From positions 41,509,090-41,573,089 of the forward strand of contig NC_069116.1 in the NCBI RefSeq assembly GCF_025612915.1: a DNA stretch of 64,000 nucleotides. Reading direction: 5' to 3'. Positions 12,300 to 24,230 of this stretch are shown here, in pieces. The position numbers were made by a program, and so were the translations under genes. Below the pieces are notes generated by a model that was not told the DNA's origin, made no database searches, and saw nothing but the letters and a program-made list of their open reading frames with translations. How positions within the stretch are numbered: position 1 is the first letter of the stretch; the number at the start of each line of letters is the position of its first letter. This DNA comes from Magallana angulata. Taxonomy: Eukaryota; Mollusca; Bivalvia; Ostreida; Ostreidae.

Positions 12300-13564
12300 G
12301 TGTGACATACGAGACATATGGCACGGATTAACACCTGTTAACAATTGTTTGACACAAAAGATAAAAGTTTATTTTACTTGCATTTACTGGTATTTGATTG
12401 AATATAAACGGCCTTCATTTACGACAAGAAAGGGAAACGGTCTATTTTTGTGGACACTACATTGATTAATCATATCCTTTAATTGTAACCGTTTTGGAAA
12501 CATGCCGATTTGGCTTAAATATTAGTACTGTCTATTGAGGGTTGGTATGTACAGAACATTCATGAAATTGGTACAACAGATAAAAATGTAATATATCTCA
12601 CATGTCAATATCAGTGATATAATATTTAAAAAACAGCTAGTCTATGGATGGTCGAAACGAAATATACAAGCATTACATTCTAAAAACAATGCTAGGAAGT
12701 TACATTGTTTGAAAAATATTATATGTTTATGAATTTTAGGAGTGCATTTGCGACGGTTTATTTATTCTCTGTCTTTTTTCAACAAAAGATATATCAAATA
12801 TACGTGTATTTGAAATGAATAAATTCGCTTCATTGCATGATATGAAAATCCACTCACAGACCCATAGGCGATCTAAGCCTAAAACATCAATACCTATATG
12901 CATGTATATATCATTTTGACATTAAACAAATATTCCAAAACTATCTGAATTTAATCTTTACTCGTTACCTTTTTTTTGTTTTTTAATTTCTTTCTATTTA
13001 ACGTTTTTTTTTCTTCTCCTTTTTCTTTCTTTAAAAAAGAGTTCGACAAAGAAAGCTTAATGTATTTCGTGTATCGTGATCCAATTCATTTAAACTTAAA
13101 GAGAATGAGATTAAAGTGATTGTAACAGCACAACATAGTGATATTGCAGTGCACTGGCCATCAGAAGGTTAAAAAACCGTAACTCATAAAAAATACGCTG
13201 ATTTCATTTTTGTTTAAGTTGATATTGAATAACAAACAATGAATTGTGACGTGTTATCTTTGTCTGCTTGTCGAGTCAAATTAAAGATAATTTATTGAAT
13301 GATTAACTTAAAAAGGAAAAGTATTTATCTTTTTGAACAGTTTTAGTAAAACATCGATTTAAATCGTTAAACTCAGATTAACTTCAAACTTCGTTTTCAG
13401 ATTAACCCAAATGCTAACATGAGTTTTGCCTAATTAATTTGATACATTAAAAATCATAATTGTTCAATTCTATATGTCATTAAAATTCTTTGAAAATGCC
13501 TGCGAAACACCAACACCATATATCATATTGGTTTTTATCTTTTGTTAAGTAACATGTTTGTGAT

Positions 13565-13625
<61 letters not shown>

Positions 13626-14137
13626 CAATATAATTTGAAATAAATATTTTGTGTGTGTATTTTCTATATATCTATAACAGTACACATAAATGCATTCTGA
13701 AATACTTCAACATTTTCAAAGGTTCGTGCTTACGGGTCGATATCTCCAATCTTTAAGCTCAATGGCAAGATTATATATCAAATTTGATATTAATAAATTT
13801 GATATGAATTAATTATTTTTTTAAAGTTTGGTTGAATTAGATTACGCATAAAATTGTTATTAGAACACATTGAACTGACAAAAATCTATGAGTAATTCAA
13901 AGTGCAACGGTTGATTGTGGCCCTTCAACAGATTTGTGTCGATGAGAGTCAGGGGAAAATTTAGTAAGAACTGTTGGCCAACAATAACGTTAATCAGCTG
14001 TCAAAAACGATTTACATGGTCAAAACTAAGCCCATGAAAATAAGCCAATATGAATATTTTCAAGTCTGTATAGGCAAATAAAACTTAAAGATTCGGAGTA
14101 AATAAACCCTATTAATAGGATGTCGAAACTATATACA
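12300..14137. other. intergenic with (CT)n tract
   Basis: No gene recognised. A (CT)n microsatellite occupies 13566-13622. The rest is AT-rich and unstructured as far as can be seen. Confidence 0.45.
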
Positions 14138-14956
14138 CACCCCTGCGAATGTGTTCGGAATGTTTTCTTTATCGTTACTAAGTATATAATAAATCGAGAG
14201 GTTCTCGAATGAAAGTTCACGAGACTTCACCGAGATTTGTTCAGTTTCTGTGAAATTTCGAGCGGAAATATATGTGTTCGGATAATATTCTCAAAATACG
14301 TAAGTTCTGGTCGTTTTCATATCATATCCCACTTTGATTTGTGTTAAAACATGAATATCTTTTAAGATGTATGTTTTTTTCACCATCTAACGGTTATTTG
14401 AATTAAACGATGATATTCAGAACAGAGTTATCGTTCGTGTTCAACCACGCGTAGAGTGGTTGAAAATATAAACATTGGGTTGCTTAAAAAAATCATAGCC
14501 ATGTTTGATGCTTGTTGTGTGCAATATCATGTTTTAAAAATAATAATGGGTGTCTGTTTTGCATAAGACCTTAGTATATCGAGAAATTTTCAAGGAACAT
14601 TCTGCATAAAATAGTATATTCTGTTTCACTACTGATGCTATTACTAGGTCAGGCGCGGATCGAAAATAAACCCTTAGGGGGGATCTCTACTAAGCATGTT
14701 AAATGTTGTAACAGCAGAAAAAAAACTATTATTGTTATTGTCACATTTATTTCTAGAACACATTTTATCCACCAATTAATGAAGATAAATTTTAAAATCA
14801 ATAAACCTCTAGATATTATACTTGATTTCAAGTACCTACATGTAGATTCTATGAAATAGGCTATAAACACGAGGCATGATTTTTACTGCGAAACTGAAAG
14901 GGTCAAATATAAACACGTGGTCTAAAATTTAAATGACAATAACATTGGCAGGGGTG
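14138..14956. mobile_element. 819-bp TIR element with 5-bp target duplication, copy 1
   Basis: The left end CACCCCTGCGAATGT matches the inverted right end with one mismatch. The flanks carry the 5-bp direct repeat ATACA (14133-14137 and 14957-14961). The interior is alignable along its whole length with 45073-45888 and has no transposase frame, so it is non-autonomous. A 5-bp duplication with CAC-starting ends is compatible with Transib/RAG-like transposons, but that assignment is tentative. Confidence 0.8.
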
Positions 14957-14961
14957 ATACA

Positions 14962-16478
14962 TGTAGATTCTATATATTCATAGCTCAAACTCTTTGCATT
15001 TTTGTTCGAGTGAATGTATTAAAAATTACTGTATACCAACATTTTTTTGCGACAACATTTTTCCGCAGTTTATTGGAGGTACATTTTGTAAACTGGTTTG
15101 CAGCCTATTGTTTTTCGACCATATGTAATCTCAAAAATAAAATACCCAAAACTTTTATGTCTGGTTTGCGGTGCGATACATTAGCAACGACGAGTTTTCA
15201 CGAACCTTGTGAAAATTTCGTGGACGCGCATTATTTAAGCTGGTCGCCGGTAGTTTTACTTGCCTTGAATATTTTTTTTACCTTAAAAAGACCGATTCCG
15301 CGGATAAAATTCGGTGAAAGTTTATAACTTTTAACAGAATTTGGTATTTTTGAACATCTTCTGATGTTTAAATTTAGATCAATTATTGCCCCCTTCTATC
15401 TTATGGTGTAAAAAATTAACATGATATTTTAAAACAGACATAGTGGTTACAGAACTCTTTTTTCAAGAGTTTGTAACTTTGTATGGTTGCTTTGATAGGT
15501 TGCATTATTGGTAGAGGAGTTTTAGTAAATAAGATTTTATCTAGGTTTTTACATTCGTTTTCAACACTCGCCGTTTGCAGATAGCTGATGTTGTTATACA
15601 GAGACCGACATGGGATTTACGCAAGCTCTACAATCGAAAAACTCTTGTTAAGTTCCACGAAAATATATCGTCTGCTTCTTTGTAAGGGGTATCTCAAAAT
15701 ACAAGTGCATTTGCTACTAAGATGTTTTTTTTTAAATTATGGAACAAATCATAAAAATACTGCTGTATAATATGTGCTACGTGTACCTTATATCAAGGCG
15801 AACCCAATTTTGCTATTTATTTTTAGTTTCACAATAGACTGTTAATAGGTTTATTTAAAATTCAAGAAAAATAAATCATTACATTTTACAGTGTGTAAAA
15901 TTTTACAGATGTGCATATTTTACTGATTCTTTGTTTTCAATGAGTACTCCTGTAGAGCTTCATTATATCATGATGCTATAAAAGCCACACATCGGCAACG
16001 CTCACCTAATAAACAACCAAATATGTTATCTGGATTAATTATTGTGAATAAAATTTCTTAAATGGTATGCATGTAATTATAATTTCTTTAAAGGTGTAAA
16101 TACACGGTATTTTACAAGGATACGCAAAAGCATGTGCAATGAAATAAAATCGACCACCTTGCAAATGACATTTTTATTAAGGATGTGAATATAACCAATG
16201 CTTAAGCTTTATTTTTGGAATAATAAAATAATGACTAAGCAATTTTGGTATGCATTTCTGTGGATTAATAACAAGATAAGTTTGTCTTACTTCAACAAGA
16301 TAAAAGATGAGATAGATTTTTCTTACGTGTGTCGTTAATGTGTTGTTTTATTATCGACACTTTGATAAGCGATGAACTATAGATCAAAAGACGCGAGCAG
16401 CTATACATGTATATGAATCCTAGTTGGTATCTTCATTTCTCTCTAGCATTTGTAACCAGTCTGATCATTTGATAGTCG
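14962..16478. other. intergenic with degraded repeat fragments
   Basis: No gene. Motifs such as AGACCGATTCCGCGGAT (15290-15306) resemble one at about 9175, and a block near 15600-15700 weakly resembles 19795-19960, suggesting old repeat debris. The open frame at 15010-15327 has no supporting feature. Confidence 0.35.
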
Positions 16479-17023
16479 GCACTTCGAAGCAGATTAAACG
16501 AATACAGCAAGACCGATTTTCCTCAAATTGTAATATTTGATTAGTAATATTATTGTCTACTTTATATGTAAAATAAAACCTAAACTATACCGTCTAGTTC
16601 TAGTGGGGTCATCTATAATAAGAAAAAATGCACAGAATTTTGCTATATATTTGGATTGTTACAAATACAGATTGGTACCATTAATACATTAAAAAATAAC
16701 CCTGATGATAGCATTATTTTATGTATAGTAATTCATAGGCATACTTTTATGTAATTTGTCAAAACATACTCCTACAAAGCATCATTTTATCATCATTTCA
16801 TAAAAATACAATTGCAAAGCACACCTACTGAAGCATGAATCAAAATAAATCATAAAATGTATAAATACACGGCATTTTACTAGAATGCACAAAACATGCA
16901 AAATGAAAACTAAAGTCGGCCTCCTTAAAATTCTGGGTTTTATTTGTAATCAATGCATGCTTTTGATAGCAATTATAAATGAGAAATACAAAATACAATA
17001 GACAATGTGTTTTAGCAATATAT

Positions 17024-17109
17024 TTTATTATTCATGAAAAATGAAAATAAGGCGTATAACAGAGCTCCTCGGGGTCTTTTGTTCAACGGTGCAAAATATC
17101 TGCAGGTGT
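17024..17109 (-). promoter_or_regulatory. 3' UTR of gene 3: conserved motif and poly(A) signal
   Basis: On the minus strand GACCCCGAGGAGCTCTG lies at 17060-17076 and AATAAA at 17024-17029. Confidence 0.6.
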
Positions 17110-18068
17110 TTACCCCACATAGGAGGCTGTAAAATAAATCAACAAGTTAACATCTTAATTTTATTGCATAAACAATTTCAATGTTGAAATCATATAAACG
17201 TCTACTTACATTTCATATTCATACCAGCGTTGTTATTAGGTCCCATGTTGTTTGGCATCATTACATTTCCCATAGCTCCATTGTTTCCTCCATTCATCAT
17301 CATCATGTTTACGGCGTTCATCATATTTGCCATGTTGGCATTTGTGGCTCCATTGTTGTTGTTGCCCATATTAGCTGGCATCATAGTGTTCATTGCTCCC
17401 TTGTTGTTACCCATATTAGCTGGCATCATGTTCATGGCGTTCATAATATTTGCCAAATTGGCTCCATTGTTGTTGTTGCCCATATTAGCTGGCATCATAA
17501 CGTTCATTGCTCCTTTGTTGTTGCCCATATTAGCTGGCATCATGTTCATTGCGTTCATCATATTTGCCATATTGGCTCCATTGTTGTTGCCCATATTAGC
17601 TGCCATCATCATGTTTACAGCATTATTCATGTTAGCTGGCATCGTGTTCATGTTGTTGCCCATGTTAACGGTGTTCATCATATTGGCTACATTGGCATTC
17701 ATGTTGTTGTTCATGTTAACGGCGTTCATCATATTGGCCACATTGGTATTCATGGCGCCTTTGTTGTTGCCCATGTTAGTTGCCATCATATTCATAGCGG
17801 CCGTATTCGTATTAGCGGGCATTGCATTCATAGCTCCGTTGTTCATTCCCATATTCGCTGGCATATTCATGTTATTGGCATTGTTAGCACTTCCTACAAC
17901 AAAGGACATTAATCTGAACAATGAAAAAAGGCATATGTCGAACAATTTTACTATTTTGAGTTATCTAAATATATGTATAATTTGCATTTTTTTTTTACCT
18001 CCGCCATAAGTTGGAGCGGCGCTTGCTACAGCAATAAGACTGGTAACAGCAATCAAGAAGAAACCCAT
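17110..18068 (-). CDS. secreted Asn/Met/Ala-rich repeat protein 3
   Basis: Coding exons on the minus strand: 18068-17999 (70 nt), 17893-17210 (684 nt) and 17126-17110 (17 nt), phase-1 junctions, giving 256 residues. The signal peptide is MGFFLIAVTSLIAVASA, cleaved before APTYGGG. The central exon has at least three copies of a 23-residue unit (N-M-G-N-N-N/K-G-A-N-M-A-N-M-M-N-A-M-N-M-M-P-A) plus related blocks. It lacks Cys, acidic and aromatic residues. The last exon adds S-S-Y-V-G. It is a close tandem duplicate of gene 4, from which it differs by a net 30 extra residues in the repeat exon. Function inferred as extracellular matrix or structural. Confidence 0.82.
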
Positions 18069-18362
18069 CTGAAACAACAACGTTGAAGATAATGGATAAA
18101 ATCTACTATAACACTGTTAAGTATTTGCCTAAGTTGTGGATTATCGTAACTCTTTTTTCTTTTTCTTTCTTATTTTTTTTGTACGTGTACTGTATTTGAT
18201 TGTAAATTAAGAAACCTTTTGAGCAAAGCTAGAATGTTGTAAGAAATTGTTCATAGAACATCCTTTAAAATTTGATCAATTTTACCAAACAAAATATTTC
18301 TTATGATAACATTATGAAAATTAAGTAAATCATAAAACGTTCATAGCTATAAGCATGCTTAC

Positions 18363-18585
18363 AGTGATCAAAGGAGATGACACGCTTGGCAACAAAGAAC
18401 ACTGGAGGTATGAGGAGTGAAGATCTGCAAAGATTTATGTCGAACATGCTTTATATATAGTTTGGAAAGTTTGTATTTTTTCCGGTGGCGAAATCTGCTG
18501 GGTGTTCAATTTGTTTGATGTTTTACAATCAGATCATGTAAGAATGTACGTTAAGTCTCCGGTGTTCTATTTTTACAGCAGAAAA
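18363..18585 (-). promoter_or_regulatory. TATA promoter, conserved block and non-coding exon of gene 3
   Basis: TATA box on the minus strand at 18450-18458; non-coding exon from about 18425 to a GTAAGC donor left of 18363. The upstream block 18460-18585 is nearly identical to genes 2 and 4. Confidence 0.65.
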
Positions 18586-19970
18586 GCGCTGCTTTTGGGG
18601 TGACATACAAAACCTCTGTAACTCCTTGACACAATTTGACGAGGGTTTGACACAAAGATAAAAGTTCATCTTACTAGTACTTTATCAAAATTTAAAAGTT
18701 TTCATATAAGATGTGATTTTGAAATACTAGAGATATTCATAGACACCGCATAGATTATTATTGCATAGCTTTAGAAAAACATGTCGGGGATTATTTGACC
18801 GTATGTTCAAGGTTATCATGTAAATGCAAATGGCATTACCAATGTAATATAACTTTTATATATCAATGTTAATAAATTTACAATCGAAAAAGGTTTGAAA
18901 AATTGAATCAGATTTAACGGTCAAAACAACAATTCCAAACATTACATGTAAAAAAAAAAAAAAAAGAAGTGTTAATCAAATAGTACCTATAAGTAGAACT
19001 TATATGACTTATTCACATATTTAGCTCAATATACGGTAGATACCATTCGTGTAATAAATGTTTGATATTACACTGTGTATCAAGACCCAGTGTGACGTCA
19101 TAATTACACATTACGCAGGTTAAGGCGGATGATTGACGAAGAATGAAAAAGTAAACAAAAAGAATAATTCAGTTGAAAAGTACCGTGTTGTAAAAGTAAA
19201 ACTTTTAATGTATATTTTTCATGAATTGTGAATGAAATATGTTCGAAGATGAAATGTTTGTTAATTTTCAAAGAACTTTTTTTCCGTGCTTGTTGTTATA
19301 ATTTTTTACAGAAAAGATTAAAGTACAACAAAAGGCGACATATTTGCATTTAAAATTTATTATTTTTTGGATTGTTTGTACACCATGTTTTGACTTTTTC
19401 AGGAATTAGATTATACGATTTTTTAAAGATTTCATCAATTTTCACAGCTTTTACCAAATATATAATCTCCACTGGCTCGGGGACAACATATTTTAAAATT
19501 GACATTTACATCCTACCTGTTTCATAAATAAATATAGCACATCACATTTACCCAAGATTGGCTAAGTAAGTGGTTTCAGATAGTTATTTCGAGACAAGAC
19601 AGTACACGCACAACCACGGTCGAAAGCCCATGGCTCTACGTCATCTGAGTGACTGGTTTTATAAGGACAAGTCCTTGCATATATTTGTTATATGTAACCA
19701 TTCAACACGCGTACGTATTTCTTCTTGTAAAATTTTATAAACTATACCAAAATGATAAAACAAGAACTCGCATGATGCAGTAATTGCGTTCTTCTGAGGA
19801 GACCGATTTGGGTTTATTGCGTAAAATCTACAACAGCATTAGTCTTTCTTTTCAATCATATATAATTTACACCAACTTTAGTTTTTTGCGAAGTTTCAAG
19901 AAAATCAACCTCTTGCTCTATTTAGGGGCCATCTAAAAATATGGTTACATTCACTTCAATAATATTTAAT

Positions 19971-20015
19971 AGTGCCTGTTTGGGAGGGCAACTCTTACCC
20001 TCCCAAACAGGCACT
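19971..20015. repeat. perfect 18-bp-stem hairpin
   Basis: AGTGCCTGTTTGGGAGGG (19971-19988), a 9-nt loop, then its exact reverse complement (19998-20015). It is GC-rich against an AT-rich background. Possibly the remnant of a small inverted-repeat element. Confidence 0.8.
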
Positions 20016-20184
20016 TTTTATTTTATTATACTAAATGTCTTTATTTTAGAGAAAACTTAACTGATTTTATAAACGTGAATTCTATGGCAAACTGTACGCG
20101 CATAAATAACTCGCACACATGCAACAATTCGTTGTCTTACCCGTTTCCAAGTGTGTTGCTAACGCTGAGGGTAATAGAACAATC

Positions 20185-20497
20185 GCAACTTCTCGGGCCT
20201 TTCCGGCAGGCTCAGAAAAACACCTCGAATGTATTACCTAAGCGTCCATGACAACCCCCCTTTTTATAAAACTTGATATAAATACAACACTTCTTACGAT
20301 CTGTTTAGATGTGAGCTATACTTTATAAAAGTAAACGATATACCTTAAAATTTAACACAGAAGCGACAAATAAGACTGTCTAGCCGATACTTATTTTAAT
20401 GGGAAGCGACTTCATTTTGTATAAAATTCTAACATCCGGTGATGTTAATATATTCGAGGTGTTTTTCCGAGCCTTGCGGAAAGGCCCGAGAAGTTGC
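20185..20497. mobile_element. 313-bp element with 46-48-bp inverted ends
   Basis: The left arm (20185 to about 20232, starting GCAACTTCTCGGGCCTTTCC) matches the inverted right arm (about 20450-20497) with few mismatches. The 12-bp sequence GGGTAATAGAAC occurs directly repeated outside both ends (20169-20180, 20502-20513), 4 bp from each arm. No coding capacity. Confidence 0.65.
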
Positions 20498-21131
20498 AAT
20501 TGGGTAATAGAACGGATAATCAACTGCGTCTAAACCAATCAGATTTCAGTATTTAACATGAAAGTATAATAAAGTAAATTGGCATTTTCCGCACTTCGAA
20601 GCAGATTAAACGAATACAACACGACCGATTTTCCTCAAATTGTAATATTTGATTAGTAATATTATTGTCTACTCTATATGTAAAATAAAACCTAAACTAT
20701 ACCGTCTAGTTTTAGTGGGGTCATCTATAATAAGAAAAAATGCACAGAATTTTGTTGTATATTTGGATTGTTACAAATAAAGATTGCATGGTACCATGAA
20801 TACATTAAAAATAACCCTGATGATAGCGTTATTTTGTGTATAGTAGTTCATAGGCATACTTTTATGTAATTTGTTAAAACATACTCCTACAAAGCATCAT
20901 TTTATCATCACTTCATAAAAGGACAATTGCAAAGCACACCTACTGAAGCATGAATCAAAATAAATCATAAAAGGTATAAATACACGGCATTTTACTAGAA
21001 TGCACAAAATATGCAAAATAAAAACTAAAGTCGGCCTCCTTAAAATTCTGGGTTGTATTTGTAATCAATGCATGCTTTTGATAGCAATTATAAATGAGAA
21101 ATACAAAAGACAATGTGTTTTAGCAATGTAT

Positions 21132-21217
21132 TTTATTATTCATAAAAAATGGAAATAAGGCGTATAACAGAGCTCCTCGGGGTCTTTTGTTCAACGGTAC
21201 AAAATATCTGCAGGTGT
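21132..21217 (-). promoter_or_regulatory. 3' UTR of gene 4: conserved motif and poly(A) signal
   Basis: On the minus strand GACCCCGAGGAGCTCTG lies at 21168-21184 and AATAAA at 21132-21137. Confidence 0.6.
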
Positions 21218-22090
21218 TTACAGCACATAGGAGGCTGTAAAATAAATCAACAAGTTAACATCATATTTTTATTACATAAACAATTTCAATGTTGAAATCA
21301 TATAAACGTCTACTTACATTTCATATTCATACCAGCGTTGTTATTGGGTCCCATGTTGTTTGGCATCATTGCATTTCCCATAGCTCCATTATTTCCTCCA
21401 TTCATCATCATCATGTTTACGGCGTTCATCATATTTGCCATGTTGGCATTTGTGGCTCCATTGTTGTTGTTGCCCATATTAGCTGGCATCATAGCGTTCA
21501 TTGCTCCTTTGTTGTTACCCATATTAGCTGGCATCATGTTCATGGCATTCATCATATTTGCCATATTGGCTCCATTGTTGTTGTTGCCCATATTAGCTGG
21601 CATCATGTTCATGGCGTTCATCATATTTGCCATATTGGCTCCATTGTTGTTGTTGCCCATATTAGCTGCCATCATCATGTTTACAGCATTATTCATGTTA
21701 GCTGGCATCGTGTTCATGTTGTTGCCCATGTTAACGGCGTTCATCATATTGGCTACATTGGCATTCATGTTGTTGCCCATATTTGCTGGCATCATCATGT
21801 TGTTAGCCATGTTAGCTGCCATATTCATATTAGCGGGCATTGCATTCATAGCTCCGTTGTTCATTCCCATATTCGCTGGCATATTCATGTTATTGCCATT
21901 GTTAGCACTTCCTACAACAAAGGACGTTAATTTGAACAATGAAAAAAAGCCATATGTCGAACATTTTTACTATTTTTATTTATCTAAATATATGTGTAAT
22001 TTGCTTGCTTTTTTTTTTACCTCCGCCATAAGTTGGAGCGGCGCTTGCTACAGCAATAAGACTGGTAACGGCAATCAAGAAGAAACCCAT
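21218..22090 (-). CDS. secreted Asn/Met/Ala-rich repeat protein 4
   Basis: Coding exons on the minus strand: 22090-22021 (70 nt), 21911-21318 (594 nt) and 21234-21218 (17 nt), phase-1 junctions, giving 226 residues. The signal peptide is the same as gene 3 (VASA then APTYGGG). The central exon carries two successive near-identical copies of the 69-bp unit (about 21500-21660). It has no Cys, acidic or aromatic residue, and the last exon adds S-S-Y-V-L. Tandem duplicate of gene 3; differences lie mainly in repeat number. Likely an extracellular structural protein. Confidence 0.82.
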
Positions 22091-22383
22091 CTGAAACAAC
22101 AACGTTGAAGATAATGGATAAAATCTACTATTACACTGTTAAGTATTTGCCTAAGTTGTGGATTATCGTAACTCTTTTTTCTTTTTCTTTCTTTATTTTT
22201 TTGTACGTGTACTGTATTTGATTATAAATTAAGAAACCTTTTGAGCAAAACTAGAATGTTGTAAGAAATTGTTCAAAGAACATCCTTTAAAATTTGATCA
22301 ATTTTACAAAACAAAATATTCTTATGATAATATTATGAAAATTAAGTAAATCATACAACGTCCATAGCTTTAAGCATACTTAC

Positions 22384-22605
22384 AATGATCAAAGGAGATG
22401 AAACGCTTGGCAACAAAGAACACTGGAGGTATGAGGAGTGAAGATCTGCAAAGATTTTTAAGTCGAACATGCTTTATATATAGTTTGAAAAGTTTGTATT
22501 TTTTCCGGTGGCGAAATCTGCTGGGTGTTCAAGTTGTTTGATGTATTACAATCAGATCATGTAAGAATGTACGTTAAGTCTCCAGTGTTCTATTTTTACG
22601 GCAGA
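22384..22605 (-). promoter_or_regulatory. TATA promoter, conserved block and non-coding exon of gene 4
   Basis: TATA box on the minus strand at 22472-22481, non-coding exon from about 22446 to the donor left of 22384, and conserved upstream block to 22605. Confidence 0.65.
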
Positions 22606-23310
22606 AAAGCACTGCTTTTGGTGTGACATACAAAACCTCTGTAACACCTTGACACAATTTCACGTGGGTTTGACACAAAGATAAAAGTTCATCCTACTTG
22701 CAAATTTGAAAGTTTTCATATAAGTTGTTATTTTGAAACACTAGTGATATTCATAGACACCGCATAGATAATTATTGCACAACTTTTGGAAAAAAAAATG
22801 TCACAGATTTTATTGACCACATATTCAAAATAGTCATGTAACTGCATATGCCAGTACCAATGTAACAACTTTTATATATCAATGTTAATAAATTTACAAT
22901 CGAATAAGATTTTAACAATCGAATAAGATTTGACCGTCACAACAAAAATTTCAAACTTTACATGTAAAAAAAGGATTTTTAATCAAATAGTATTTAAAAG
23001 TATAACTTATAAGACTTATTCACATGTTTAGCTCAAAATACGGTAGATACCATTCGTGTAATAAAATGTTTGATATTTCACTGTGAATTCTTACCCAATG
23101 TGACGTCATTATTAAATATTACGTAGGTTCAGGCGGATAATTGACGTAGAATGAAAACGAAAAAAAAAATAATTCAGTTGAAATTTAATGCTTTTTTCAT
23201 GAATTGATAATGAAATATGTTCGAAAATGAAATTTTTATAAATCTTCAACGAATTTTTTCAATGCATGAAGTTGTCAAATTTTTTACAGAAAAGATTAAA
23301 GTTCAACAGA

Positions 23311-24150
23311 AGACGTGGTAAAACGTGATAAATTTAAGAATAGCTCATGATATGCGATGGTATATGATTTTTATACAACTCTTTAAAAATCCTTTACCTT
23401 GACAAATCATGAGAAATCCTATATATTTATATTATGCATTCAATATTAAATAGTTCACAAATGTATATTGATAATGATCCGGGTTTTTTTTACTTAATTT
23501 GCATATAACGCTTTGTACAAGAGGCGCATGTCGATATCAGCACTTTATTTCAAAATGGTGAAAAGCCGCGATGTTATGATTTATGTGTGGAATCAATACT
23601 TAATTCCCACTGAACAAAGTGCGATTCCTATCCACTTGTATCATAAAATTAGTCAATTTATCTGATTAATACTTAAAATACTATAGGAATTTAAAAAAAA
23701 GAAGAAGAAAGGATTATACAATGTATATAACTGGCACAGCATGGTGTAAGTCATTCTTCAAACATCAAACTGTACTGATGAAAAATGGTAAATATGTCTG
23801 GGTAATTTCAATACTCTTATTCTAAACGTTTGTTTTTAAATCGTCATAGGACAAACGCCTCCCATTAATTATCTAAGTTTGTTGTTTTTTTGAGTTGTAC
23901 ACGTATAAACCGACTCGCAAAGGACACAGTGCACTGCCAACATTTCCCTCTTTTTTCATCTTTTCCAAATAGGAGCTCAAACTTATCAGATTTTCGTGAT
24001 AATCCTACCACAGAACACATGTTGGTCTCCCCCATTTTATGGCTGAATTGTGTAAGATTTTTTAAGTCTCCGTGTTGCAGCTCGTGTTGGAAGTTGTAAA
24101 TCAGTGCCCAAACCCTTGCGGCGCGAGAGCTGGCGGAAATAGAATGTTGG
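23311..24150. other. intergenic upstream of the Met/Gly/Pro gene
   Basis: Nothing recognised. A minus-strand open frame at 23865-24164 overlaps the plus-strand promoter and has no supporting features. Confidence 0.4.
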
Positions 24151-24153
24151 AGG

Positions 24154-24230
24154 TATAAAAACAAAAATCTTACACAAACTGGGGTCTTCTTATCGAAAAG
24201 ATTTCAATAGACCACTACCACAAATTAAAG
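24154..24230 (+). promoter_or_regulatory. TATA promoter and non-coding exon of the Met/Gly/Pro gene
   Basis: TATAAAA at 24154-24160, expected start near 24185, then a short non-coding exon ending at a GTAAGG donor (24231). The coding start lies 800 bp downstream after a TTTACAG acceptor. This mirrors the 5' structure of the four Asn/Met/Ala genes. Confidence 0.6.

Larger units (their letters stand above)
16480..19330. repeat. tandem segmental duplication, unit 1 (carries gene 3)
   Basis: This block aligns with 20592-23310 at an offset of about 4.0-4.1 kb, beginning at CACTTCGAAGCAGATTAAAC and running through the 3' flank, whole gene, promoter and about 850 bp upstream. Similarity is high over UTRs, introns and promoter and decays at both ends. 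Confidence 0.75.
20592..23310. repeat. tandem segmental duplication, unit 2 (carries gene 4)
   Basis: Partner of 16480-19330. The spacer between the two units holds the 18-bp hairpin and the 313-bp inverted-repeat element, both absent from the other flank. Confidence 0.75.

Noticed and set aside
15010-15327. 105-codon open frame
   Set aside because: It overlaps repeat-derived sequence, has no recognisable domain, and lacks promoter or splice context.
23865-24164. 99-codon minus-strand frame
   Set aside because: It overlaps the promoter of the Met/Gly/Pro gene and has no family resemblance.
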